Assembly (NCBI RefSeq): GCF_030052815.1
Contig: NC_079505.1
Coordinates: 25,436,843-25,500,842 of the forward strand
Origin: Hevea brasiliensis
Taxonomy: Eukaryota > Streptophyta > Magnoliopsida > Malpighiales > Euphorbiaceae
Direction: 5' to 3'
Length of the DNA: 64,000 nt
Position numbers and translations under genes: made by a program. The notes beneath the pieces were generated by a model. The model did no database searches. It worked only from the letters and a program-made list of their open reading frames with translations, and had not been told where the DNA came from. Positions within the stretch are counted from its first letter, which is position 1. Every line of letters starts with the position of its first letter. This document shows positions 22,836-34,359 of this stretch, piece by piece.

Positions 22836-25800
22836 TGTAACACCCCTATTTGTATAGCCTGGTATATTTCACTGTTCCGGTGACCGGTATCGGTCCGAAC
22901 AATTAAGGGGATTAGAACCATACTTAAGACAACTAGAGAAACCATAAATACAAAAAAATTAGTAATGTTCAATTAGTTAAGTATAAATAGGAAAAACAAA
23001 ACATAAGAAGTTAAACGAGCCGAGAGTCACAGCGATGGGTGACCTCTTCGGGAACGACTGCGAAGTCATTTTAAACTCAAATTTCGAATAGTAAAATGTG
23101 ACGCTGCGGTCCTTAGGACCCTTATGAACACAGTGGAAAAGAGAAAATCACGAAAAAGATCTGTTAAGCCAGTCAAATAATTAGGTCAGGGAGCCGGAAG
23201 AAATATGGAATTAATTACAAACCGGGATGAACCGACGAGGGGCAATTTGGTCAATTGACCCGAGAGCTGACTCCTGACCTAACTGTCAAATAAAAACGGA
23301 GAAAAGAAAATTTCGGAATCGAGAATTAAATTAAAGCACTGATAGAAAAATAGAAAAAAAAAAGAGAAAAATGAAAAAGTAAAAAGGGTGATGACATCAT
23401 GCATGACATCATGCATGATGCCATAAAAGGTATAATTAATAAATTAATTAATTAGGTTTTTGTGGTCTTCCATAAGCCAAAATGCATAAAGAAAAGAAAA
23501 GAAAAAAAAATTTAACTAGTTATCTTCTTCTTCTCCCAATTGTCGCCCCATCTTCCTCCATAAACTCCCATGAAAATCTTTCATCTAAGCTTACATATAA
23601 GCTTAAATTCCTTCACCCAATTTACATAACTCCCCTAAAAAACTCACTAGACCTTGCAATCTCAACTTAAGAACAAGAAAGAAAGAAGGAAGAAAGAGAA
23701 CAATTGAAGATTTGATGTTTAAGTTGAGGTTAGTTTGTTAACTCGTCATTTTTTTCATTTTAAATGCATATGTGATGGTTGAAATGAGCTTAGAATTAAT
23801 GAAATGAAATGAAAATATGGGGGAAGGGCCATTATTGAATTTCGGCCAGCTTGAAGAAGGAATATAAATTGTATGGTTTGATGCATTAGAATGAGTTTAA
23901 AAGTCTTAATTAGTTGAATGATTATAGTTTGGAACTTTGAAATTGTTAATGGTAATTAAGTAGTGAGATTAGGGTTTGGAGGCCTAGGGTTTTGAGGCAA
24001 ATTTTGGAGAAATGCATAAATGATGACTTTGACCTATTGTGAAGTGAAAAATGGTCAATAATGACCAAAGGAGATGTGTGGAAATTGTTAGAATGGAAGT
24101 CAAATTCGTAGGGTAAATGGTCATGCTGCTGGCAGCATGACCAAGTCAACTTTGAAGGACCAAAACGGAAATTTTACAAGTCCAATTGATATGCCACCAA
24201 TTGGGGATGAAAATAGACATAAAATGACATAATTTTCATTAAGGAACCATGCCCAAAAACTGACCAAAACCTAGTGAACCAATTGACCAAAGTTGGTTAA
24301 GTGCAGGCTGCCACTGCACAAACTGACCAAATGAACAGTAATTGTTCATTTGGTCATAACTCGAGCTAGGAAGGTCAAAATGACCTGAAATTTTACCAGT
24401 AATTAGATAAGATATAGATATAAAACTTTCATGAAGAACACAAACCCAAATTATGCCATTAACCTAATCAAATGATTGAGCAAAGTTGAGTTACTGAACC
24501 TGCAAAACTGTAGATTCCCATTTGAACAGTAAAGTTCCAATGGCTATAACTCTCTCTAGAAAACTCCAATTTAGGCGATTCTTGAACCGATGGAAACCTA
24601 AGACGTAGTAGAACATTTCGTATGAAGGAAATTAGACCAAATTATGGACTTAACTTGATCAAATTATTGAATGAAGTTGGATAAAAAATCTGCCAGAACC
24701 TAAATTGCGGCATGAGCGATTGCGTGAACAAGAATTGTATTTTGGCTATAACTTGAGTTACAAAACTCCAATTGGGGTGATCCAAAAATGAGAATATACT
24801 TAAGACAATAAGGAATATTTTCTAGGAAGGAAGTTTTGCCAAATTCCAACAGTAAAAGGGCCAATGAAACAGTGCAACTTGGAGTACCAAAACTGAAAAT
24901 TTGACAATTTGGCCAAAAGGATTTAAGCTTTGAGAAAATGACCAAAATCAGCAAATTTAATGACCAAAATGTGGTATGTGGGTGAAGTTGGAGTTCCCAT
25001 ACCTATTAAGCCTTAGAAAGTCAACTATTTGACTAGAATAGTATAGTGAATAGTAACCCGAAACACAAAAATTTCGAGAACGTCGAATTTAACATGTTAG
25101 AACTAGGTAAATGTGAAGCTAAATTTATTTTGGATTTGTGTTAAGTTCTAGTACTGAAACATTATAAAATTTTGTGTTTCAGTTGAAAAGAATATCGGGA
25201 AGGAACCCGAGGAACCGAGTCGAGGCTAAGGGACGACTCGCTTGAGGTTTGTGCACAACATCTCCATGCTTTAAAATTCATTGATAAAGTGAACGAAATA
25301 TGTATTTTACTTGTGCTTTGGAATTGTTGAAAGTTTATTTGTGACATTATTTATGATGTTTTGATTTAAACTGTGAAAGTTATTGTGTATATTTGAAATA
25401 GCAATGTTTAGCAAATTATTAAGATAAGTTTTGAAACCACAGTGTCATGACCATATATTTGAACACCTCACTAGCACGACTAGTGGGGGTAATTAGTTTC
25501 GAATTTTGATTCCTTCTCTGGAGAAGTGTTGAGGTGTGCCAGTAGAAGAGGATGTGAATGGATATCCATATATTTGAGCTAGCTAGCCTTATGATGTGAT
25601 TTCTCTTTAGCCTCTGGCTATTGAGATTCTATTTGTTTCGAATGGCATAATCTAACTGTGGGTTTTATGAAATATGTTTTGATACTTTGAAATGAATGTG
25701 GTTTGCATTAAAATCTCATAATTCTTGTTTTGTGTTTAATGCTTATGTTTAGTCAAATTTTTGAATAAATGTGATTTTATTTTTGCATAAAGATTATTTT

Positions 25801-26566
25801 AGTATGTTGTGCACCACTGAGTCCTAGTACTCAGCGATAGCTTTTATTGCTGTCGCAGATACAGAGACTAGAGGAGCAGCAGACTGAGCTGCTAAAGATT
25901 GAGGATCATTCAGCCTAAAGTCTTTGGGTATAATTTATACCCTAATTGTAAATATTTTTTTTGATGTATATATTGCACATAAATGTATAGACATGTAAAA
26001 ATGGGTCTTGAGCAGTTGTATAAAATTTGTATAAAGTTGTAATATATATTGTAGTTTGAAATTCTCTTAATGTAAATTTTGTAATGATCTATTTAAATTG
26101 TTTTGTTTCTAACGAAATATGAATGGAACTATTTTATTTAATTTGAATGAAATTGATTGTTAGTATTTTGATGATCATTGGATAGTGGATTTGAAATTGA
26201 AAGTTGATAAATGTGTTGAGAACTTGATTGAGATTGCATATGAAATTGAAGCAGTTGTTGAGAAAATTTTTAGAAGTGCTTTTTACAGGTATTCGAAGAA
26301 CTGTTTTCTTAAAATATAGAGGGAACTTTGTCAAAATTTTTATAAAATTTGCGAAAAAATAAAATGGACTAAAATTTCCAACTAGCTTTCAACTTAATTA
26401 CATGTTTAAAATACTTATTAGAAATGCTAACCACTTATCAAAAATAAGAAAATTGTTTTAAACTCCCTTGTAGGGTACTTAATGAGTTATCGGTTGGTGA
26501 AGTTCGGTAGTTCATTAGGTATTCTATGGGATCATGTTATGCCTTACAGAGGGGTAAGGTGTGACA
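22836..26566 (+). mobile_element. Solo LTR, family B, inside the gypsy 5' LTR
   Basis: It begins TGTAACACCCCTATTTG and ends GGGGTAAGGTGTGACA. The TSD GTAGA is at 22831-22835 and 26567-26571; the uninterrupted counterpart (ACTGTAGATGGGTAAGG) is visible in the 3' LTR near 38606. The length is 3.73 kb, with no internal region. It carries the tandem ATGACATCATGC at 23391-23420, the 14-bp dyad at 24324-24356, a run of diverged modules of about 190 bp (24130-24860) and the double hairpin at 25811-25858. Small open frames such as 23482-23670 are not supported as genes. Confidence 0.92.
25811..25858 (+). other. Double hairpin of LTR-B (copy 4)
   Basis: Stem 1 is CTGAGT/ACTCAG around CCTAGT. Stem 2 is GCGATAGC/GCTGTCGC around TTTTATT, eight pairs with one T-G. 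Both stems differ in sequence from the family-A version but occupy the same place after TGCACCA. Confidence 0.65.
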
Positions 26567-26594
26567 GTAGATGGGTAAGGGGTGTCACATTTAG

Positions 26595-26606
26595 TGGTAT
26601 CAGAGC
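26595..26606 (+). other. Primer binding site of the gypsy element
   Basis: TGGTATCAGAGC begins five bases after the 5' LTR end (26589) and is complementary to the 3' end of initiator tRNA-Met, the primer used by plant chromoviruses. Confidence 0.88.
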
Positions 26607-26711
26607 ACGGTTTAGGCATTTTTAGGCCTAGATTGAGTCTATACCATGCATTGCATTTGTAAGAGTTAAGGTGACACTAATGCAGATCTGTTTGTCTTTG
26701 TTAAATAGGAT

Positions 26712-28268
26712 ATGGACCCTACATCTCAGAGGGCAGTTGAGGAGGAAGTGGAGAATCATGCTCCAGCTACAGCAGCTGAGACTGGGGGTAGGGGAGAAAC
26801 TGCTCCACCAGCTCCAGCAGAGCCTTCTCAGCCTCCATAGGCCATGTTCTAGCGAATGACCAAATTCTTCAGAAAAATGGCTGGGATAATGTCGCCACCA
26901 CCACCACCACCTCCATAACAGAAATCACACCTGAAAAGACTGAAAAAATTTGGAGCAGTGGATTTCTTTGGCAAGAGAGAAGATGATTCTATTGCAGCCG
27001 AAAATTGGTTGAATAGAATCGGTAGAGTTTTAAAACAACTGCACTGCACTCCTAAACAAAATCTAGAAGCTACTGTATCTCTGTTGCAAGATGATGCCTA
27101 CCAATGGTGAGATACAGTGTCTAGTGAAGTGCAGCCAAAAGTAATAATTTGGGACTTCTTCCTCTCAAAATTCAAGAAGAAATATGTGGGTAGTGTATAC
27201 CTAGAAGAGAGAAGAAGAGAGTTCATTAACCAAAGGCAGAGACAGCTGATAGTGGCCGAGTATGAAAAGAAATTTATCAGATTGAGCCGTTACGGAAGGG
27301 AGATAGTCCCTAATGAAGCCGAAAGGTGTAAGAGATTTGAAGAGGGATTAAATGACAACATAAAGATCATGATCACTGCCTTGGGAATCACAGACTTCAC
27401 CAAGTTAGTGGAAGTTGCAATAAAAGTTGAAAAGGTTAGAATAAGTGAGCAGACTAAAAGGGAGAGACAGCAGAAGAGGGGCCCGGGTCAGTCTAGCTCA
27501 TCTCCTGCACCAGGAAAGAAATTCAAAGGTCCACCTGCACAGAGTTCAGGTCAACCTCAAGGTCAGGGTCAGTCTCAGGGGCCCAAGCCACAGTTCACCC
27601 CTAAGAGAGGTCAGTCCACACCATCAGTGGGCATCTCTCTAGGGACAGGGTTCAGGGGACCAGCCCCAGCTTCTTCTGCATGTTCACATTGCCTGAAGTG
27701 GCATAAGGGGGAGTGTTGGAGAGTGACTGGTGCCTGCTTAAGGTGTGGGTCAACAGAGTATCAGTTGAGGAATTGTCTACGTAGAACTGCTATAGCTGCT
27801 CCAACACAAGCAGATAGACCTGCTCCTGCACCACAAAGGGGTAGAAAATCTGGAAAATCTGAGGCAGTGGGACCATCACAGAGGCCTGCATCTGAGCCAG
27901 CAGAGAGGCCTGAGGGCAGACCACCTGCCAGAGCCTATTCCATGAGAGCTCAGGAGGAGCAAGATGCCCCGGACGTCATCAGGGGTACGTTCTCCCTCTA
28001 CAATACATCTGTGCATGCATTGGTGGATCCAGGATTTACTCATTCATACATCTGCATTAACCTACCCGTAGAAAGGGGGATATTAGTAGGGGAGAGTGAC
28101 CAAGACATTCTGGTCACTAATCCATTGGGTCACAGTGTAATGGTGAACAAAGTGTACAAAGGTTGCCCGTTAAGAATTCAGGGGTATGAATTCTTAGCAG
28201 ACCTGATTGAGTTGCCTTTCCATGAGTTTGACGTGATTTTGGGAATGGACTGGTTGTCACGTCATTAG
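26712..28268 (+). pseudogene. Gypsy gag and protease
   Basis: The start at 26712 gives MDPTSQRAVEEEVENH, the acidic amino end of this gag group. The retrotransposon gag domain (GAVDFFGK ... AENWLNRI ... FLSKFKKKYV ... YEKKFIRLSRYG) is followed by a Q/P/G-rich linker and a zinc knuckle, CLRCGSTEYQLRNC. Its expected His is Tyr, so the knuckle should be impaired. The protease has ALVDPGFTHSY (active-site Asp) and FDVILGMDWLSRH. Stops in this single frame are TAG 26838, TAG 26850, TAA 26916, TGA 27108 and TAG 28266. The 383-codon open stretch from 27117 is only the longest gap between stops, not a real start. The frame at 26671 is a shadow. Confidence 0.92.
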
Positions 28269-29906
28269 GCAATGGTTGATTATAAATTGAAGAGAATTTC
28301 TTTGAAAACTCTTGAGGATAATGAGATCACAGTTGTGGGGGAAAGGACAGATTTCTTGTCTAATGTCATCTCAGCTACAGTTGCAAGAAAACTGATGAGA
28401 AAAGGCTGTGAAGCCTACCTAGCACATGTGGTGGATACTAGGTAGGCTAAGCCAGATCTGTATGACATACCCACAGTAAGAGACTTCTCAGATGTGTTCC
28501 CTAAAGAATTGCCTGGTTTGCCACCAAAAAGGAAAGTTGAATTTGCTATTGAGATACTTCCGGGTACAGCACCAATATCTATTGCTCCTTATAGGATTGC
28601 ACCTACAGAATTGAAGGAACTAAAAATTCAGTTACAGGAGTTGCTGGATAAGGGGTTCATATGCCCCAATGTGTCACCATGGAGAGCTCCAGTGCTGTTT
28701 GTGAAAAAGAAGGATGGGACTTTGAGGTTGTGCATCGATTACCGACAATTGAATAAAGTGACAGTGAAGAACAAATATCCGTTGCCTAGAATTGATGATC
28801 TGTTTGATCAGTTGAAGGGAGCAGAAGTATTTTCAAAAATTGATCTCAGATCAGGGTATTATCAGTTGAGGGTGAAGGATGCAGATGTGCTAAAGACTGC
28901 ATTTAGGACTCGGTATGGGCATTATGAGTTCCTGGTAATGCCCTTTGGCCTAACAAATGCACCAGCAGCATTCATGGACCTTATGAACCGTATCTTCCAT
29001 CCATACTTAGATCGGTTCGTAGTGGTCTTTATTGATGATATTTTGGTGCATTCCAAGACCAGGGAAGAACATGATGAGCAATTGAGGATTGTTTTGCAAA
29101 CCCTGAGAGAAAAGAAGCTGTATGATAAGTTGTCCAAGTGAAACTTCTGGTTGAATGAGATTGCATTCCTTGGACACATAGTGTCAGCTGATGGGATTAG
29201 AGTGGATCCCAAGAAAATAGAAATAGTGATGGAATGGAAGCCTCCTAGGAATACAACTGAGGTCAGAAGTTTCTTGGGGCTAGCTGGGTATTATAGAAGA
29301 TTGGTGAAGGGATTTTCCTTAATAGCTGCTCCAATGACCAAGTTGTTACATAAGAATGTTAGATTTAACTGGAATGACAAGTGTCAGACCAGTTTTGAGA
29401 AGTTGAGGGCTATGTTGATAGAGGCACCATTGTTAACACAGCCAGTGTTGGGAAAGGACTTTGTGGTCTACAGTGATGCCTTTCATAATGGGTTAGGGTG
29501 TGTATTGATGCAAGAGGGGAAGGTGGTCGCTTATGCTTCTAGGTAGCTAAGGCCACATGAACAGAATTACCCTACCCATGATCTAAAACTGGCAGCAATT
29601 ATCTTTGGACTGAAGATATGGAGGCATTACTTGTATGGTGAAAAGTGCTACATTTACACAGACCACAAAAGTCTGAAATATTTGCCAACCCAGAAGGAAC
29701 TCAACCTTAGACAGAGGCGATGGATTGAGTTCCTGAAGGACTATGATTGTGTGATTGATTACCATCCTGAGAAGGCAAATGTAGTTGCTGATGCTTTGAG
29801 CAGAAAATCTATCACAGATTTGAGATCATTGAATGCTCGTCTATCCTTGGCTCGAGATGGAGCTATTTTGGCTGAGTTGCAAGTGAGGCCAAACCTGCTA
29901 CAGTAG
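28269..29906 (+). pseudogene. Gypsy reverse transcriptase and RNase H
   Basis: This continues the gag-pol frame. RT blocks are [49 protein letters not shown] (motif A), [12 protein letters not shown] (motif B) and FIDDILVHS (motif C with the two catalytic Asp). A connection region ([26 protein letters not shown]) leads to RNase H with [16 protein letters not shown], the family TDHKSLKYL block and [10 protein letters not shown]. Every active-site block I can check is present. Stops at 28443 (TAG), 29139 (TGA), 29544 (TAG) and 29904 (TAG) interrupt it without any frameshift. The blocks match Tekay/del chromoviruses best. Confidence 0.92.
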
Positions 29907-30364
29907 ATTTTAGATGGGCAGAAGGTAGATGAGAAATTAATGACTACTGTGAGTAAAGTCTCAAAAGAGAAAGCAACTGACTATGAGGTGAAAGCAGATG
30001 GGTGCCTATACTACAAAGGAAGATTGTGTGTACCAGATGATGAGGAATTGAAAGCCAATATCCTGAAAGAGGCACATACCAGTGTTTATGCTATGCACCC
30101 AGGAAGTACAAAAATGTATCATAATCTGAAGCTTCAGTATTGGTGGCCTGGTATGAAGAAGGACATAGCTGACTATGTGACTAAATGCTTGACATGTTAG
30201 CAAGTCAAGGTAGAACATCAAGTTCCATCGCGTTTGCTACAGCCTATACGCATACCTGAATGGAAATGGAATCGGGTCACCATGGATTTTGTAAGTGGTC
30301 TACCTCTCACCCAGAAGAAGCATGATGCAGTATGGGTGATAGTAGATAGATTGACGAAGTCAGC
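29907..30364 (+). pseudogene. Gypsy integrase, first part
   Basis: This is still in the gag-pol frame. The zinc-binding HHCC region reads EAHTSVYAMHPGSTKMYH ... KCLTC, with a TAG at 30198 right after the cysteines. The first catalytic Asp is in TMDFVSGLP. Reading stops at VDRLTKSA, where the solo LTR at 30365 interrupts it; the last five bases (TCAGC) are its TSD. Confidence 0.9.
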
Positions 30365-31007
30365 TGTAACACCCCTCACCCGACTACAGTGTAGCCGAGC
30401 AAGGTGTGCTACAATCGGTGCCGGAGCACCCTAACTTATCTTAATTTATTTTTTTTTAATAATTTTGAATTCGTTTAATTTAAGATCAATTATTTTTCGA
30501 CAAAGAAACCAGCGGAGTTTCTCCTATTTTATTATCGTTTGGCATATTTCAATATTCACCTGTTTGAAATTCAATAATATTTTCAAAATAAAATCTTATC
30601 CATGCTAATCATAATTATCTCATATTTCAAATCTCATCCATGCATTTCCATTCATACTCAATTCATATGTAAACATTCTCAAATTTCATAAGTAAAATTT
30701 TCAAATTTCCTTAATTTACATAATTTACAAAATAATTACAAAATTTCATAATTTACGTGATATATAAATTAATTACATATGAAAAAGCTAATTAATTAAT
30801 TTACATCGTATTCCTATTAATTACCTGTTCATAATATACATTACAACACAATATCTAAGCATTTTATACAAAATATAAAATATAATCTATATGGGCCCTA
30901 TCTACATGCATTGCTGAGGAGGTGACAACCTTGAATACTTCAGACACTTCTGTAGATCAGAACTCCTAAAATTTTCAGTCAAACGTCCATTGGGTTCTAG
31001 CTTCAGT

Positions 31008-31060
31008 ACCTGCGCGAAGGAAACAATTCCATCGCGCTAAGCATTGCTGCTTAGTGGTGC
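31008..31060 (-). other. Double hairpin of LTR-A' (copy 5)
   Basis: On the minus strand, stem 1 is CTAAGCA/TGCTTAG around GCAA and stem 2 is GCGCGA/TCGCGC around TGGAATTGTTTCCT. The second stem is perfect, yet its sequence differs from both the A and B versions. Confidence 0.65.
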
Positions 31061-33792
31061 AATAATATAACAAGAAAATAATATACAAATAAAGATAGAA
31101 ACAAAATTCGGATAATTAAGATTTATTTATACTTCACATGCGGTTTCTAAAATTTAATATGTTTTATCCTAATTTAGTCTTCTTTGGAAGTATTTATTTC
31201 GCCAATGTACAGTAATAATGTACAAAGAAAAATGATCTAAAAATAATAAATTTATGCTTATATTATTATGTAAGTCACATTTGCAATATTTATGTATGTT
31301 ATAATTTTCTTTGCTAATCTTTTAGCATTTTCTCAATACTTTCTAGGTTGTCTCAGATTATTTCATAATAAGTAAATTTTGATATCGGTCCAGTTCATTT
31401 CGATTCTTTCTAATAAATAACTATTCTAATTTATTTTAGGTCATCTTACTCATTTATTTAATTTCTAATATTTTTTATTACTAATATTCTTAACTTATTT
31501 CAATAAATTTCACTGCCCAAGTAACCTATGACAGGCTGACTAAACTGGATAACGGGTTGTTGGCACTGGACACCGCGATGCCTCGGGCCGTCATACCATT
31601 GGACACAGAACGTCAACCACGTATGCAGTCAGTATGGCTAAAAAGCCATGATATCACATAATCGGGCATAAAAGCCATGAATGTTGGCATAAAGCCATGA
31701 ATGCGGGCATAAAGCCTTTCGCGATCGCTAAAACAATACCCTATTGGCATGCCAAACTATCCAATCTGACACACATGTCTAGGCAATACAAGGGCACATA
31801 ATATCATTAAATATTAATATATTGTGTTTTATGACTTTATTATTTCATGATAAATTTCATAATTTATACATTCATCATAATATTCATACATTCCTTACAT
31901 CATTCATATTGATCACAATTCACAACAATGATATTCATATACCATTGTACTCAAAACATTTTTCCTTTCTCTTATAAAGAAAACTAATGTTCCATTCATA
32001 TTTTCATGTGATTCATTTATTCATTATAATATTTATATGAATTCATAACTCATACAAGGTGTTATTATCTTATTTGTAATGGAAACATAAATCCTAATTT
32101 AAACCTCATCCCATTTATACTCAACAATCCATCTAGGTTAATGTAATTTCATATTCAAATGATATTACTTATGTTTTATTAGACCTACTAGTAATGGACA
32201 TAAATCTTAACTATATACCCACATAACTTAAATGTTCATTAAGCCATTTAGGTGAATTACTATTTCTATTCCAAGTAATCCATGAATGTTTCATGGATTC
32301 CAAATTTCATACCTTAATTTCCTCTACCAATTTAGTTATTATACTTTATGTCTTTGTATTACTATTCACATTACTATTCACTCAAATTGTTGACTTTTTA
32401 ATGCATAATAAATTTATTGAACCTAAGTTCTCCAAGATACCACATTTTGCATTCAAAATTTATTGGTATTGGTTGCCAATACCATTTCCAAGCGTAATGT
32501 TAATTGGGCAGAATTTTCAGTTTTTATGCTTTGTATTTACTGTTCCATTGGTTATTTTTGCAGTGGGAATTTAGCAAAATGATCAACATGAAAGTTGTTC
32601 CTTATTTTGTCTAGTTGAATTTCTTTTTTTGAATCACTCCATTTGGAGTTTTGTAGCTCAAGTTATGGTCATTTTACCATTACTGGCTGGAGTGACCTGT
32701 ACCCAGATTTTCTGGACAATTTGGTTCTGCCAGATTTGGTGACCTAAGTTTGGTTGGCAATTTGACTAGGTTATGATCAGAATTTAGATTTATGTTCTTC
32801 ATGAAAGTTGTTGGTCTATATCTCAGCTTGCTGCTAGTAAAATTTCAGGTCAATTACACTGAGTTATGGCCAAATGACCAAATACTATTCATTTGGTCAT
32901 TTTGCCCAGGCAGACTGCAGGTCACCTGGATTAGGGCAAACTTTTGATCAACTTGGTTTGGTTTTCTGGGCATGGTTTCTTCACCAAAGTTGTGCCATTA
33001 TGTGTCTAGTTTCATGTCCAATTGGCCTTGCACCAATTGAACCTCTACAATTCAAGTTATGGCTGTCCAAACCTGCTGGACTCATGCCCAGTCCTGCAGG
33101 TCACCAAGGGCAGCATACATAACCTCAATTCTCTTGGCACCATTCACTCAATTTCCTACTAAAAAATGACGACATGGTCACTAACTGACCATTACAACCT
33201 CTTTTCACCAATACTTAAACAAAATCCAAATTTTGGTGCCCAAACCCTAACTCCAACAATTTCAATTCTCTATATACATACAATCCATGAATTAAAACAC
33301 CAAAATCATGTTTAATGGCAGCCATACATAACTATTATGCAATTAAATTGTTGAAACCCTAGGTACCCTAAGGCTGCCAAAATTTCATGGGGCAAGTTCA
33401 TGCATCTTTAATTCATTTTTCATCAAATTTTCAACTTAACTCAACTTAAATTCATGCTTAAAAAAGAATGGAAGCAAGAAAATTAGCACTAACCTCTTGG
33501 ATGAATTTTCACCCTTCACTTTCCTTCACTTTCTTCTCTTCTAATGGCTGCCCAAGTTTAGCTCTAGTGGTAAGGGAAATTTTTTGTGAAGAGAGGGTGA
33601 GGTTTTATGGTGCAGTTGGCTAGGGAATCAAGCTCATTTGGAGCTTTAATGGTGGTCTTCCTCTCTTTTTTCTCTTTGGTGCGGGAATAAGAAGAAGGGG
33701 CTGCTGAAATTTTTTCATTTTTATCTCATTTTTATGTCATTTTAATCCCTTTTAATTTGCTTGTCAAACAGTGATTGGGTGGAGAGTGTTTG

Positions 33793-33812
33793 ATGACATC
33801 ATATGATGTCAT
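33793..33812. promoter_or_regulatory. Perfect 20-base LTR palindrome
   Basis: ATGACATCATATGATGTCAT equals its own reverse complement. It is the best-preserved member of the palindrome set of the A and B LTRs. Confidence 0.55.
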
Positions 33813-34359
33813 AATTCCTAATTTCTTTCATTTTCTTTTCTTCTTTTCTCTACTCATTTTCAATTCAATTTTTAGCAATATTTATTCATATTTTAGATCA
33901 TAATAATTATTTACTTAACTGGACAAGTCAGTCAAAAATCATCTCTGAAGACGAAATGACCAAAATGCCCTCTGTTTGGCTTAACAGACTAAAATTATCT
34001 GTACCGATTGAAAAATTTTTCTAAACCTTTTCTTGGCATTCTAATGCTATAGAAACCTCAATGACTCTTCTCTGGAGTCTCAAAAATTATTTTATGAATT
34101 TTCTCCCGGGTCTAGGGCTCCTAGTTGCGAGAACTGTAACTTCCCACTGGGTTACCCATCGCTAGGGCACCGACTCATTTAACTTGGTTGTATTTTATTT
34201 CTAAAATTTTTCCTAAATTTTTCTTACTAATATTTGAATTATTTATGACTCCTCACTCTAGTCTAATTATTTTTCCAGACGTTCTAGCTGTCCGGACCGA
34301 CACCGGTCACCGGAACAGTAGAATGTACGTAATTGCTACAGTGAGGGTGTTACATCAGC

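Larger units (their letters stand above)
19644..26589 (+). repeat. 5' LTR of the gypsy element (family A), interrupted
   Basis: The LTR is 19644-22835 plus 26572-26589, about 3.2 kb in total. It begins TGTAACACCCTCCCTG and ends GGGTAAGGGGTGTCACA, as does the 3' copy. It holds the arms ATGACATCA/TGATGTCAT at 20184-20203, the dyad ATGACCAAATGAA/TTCATTTGGTCAT at 21102-21136 and the double hairpin at 22144-22194. Open frames on the minus strand (for example 20532-20980 and 22436-22972) recur in the 3' LTR and are not genes. Confidence 0.9.
30365..34354 (-). mobile_element. Solo LTR, subfamily A', inside the gypsy integrase
   Basis: It runs from TGTAACACCCCTCACCC to AGTGAGGGTGTTACA, 3.99 kb, with TSD TCAGC at 30360-30364 and 34355-34359. 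On the minus strand it starts and ends like LTR-A but is 0.8 kb longer, and its 3' end (GGGTGAGGGGTGT) matches the partial copy at 58415, so I treat it as a subfamily. It carries a double hairpin at 31008-31060, a cluster of GGCATAAAGCC-type mini-hairpins at 31631-31720 and the perfect palindrome at 33793-33812. The small open frames inside it are not coding. Confidence 0.9.

Noticed and set aside
26671..26859. Open frame at the gag start
   Set aside because: It is in a different frame from the conserved gag reading, which starts at 26712.
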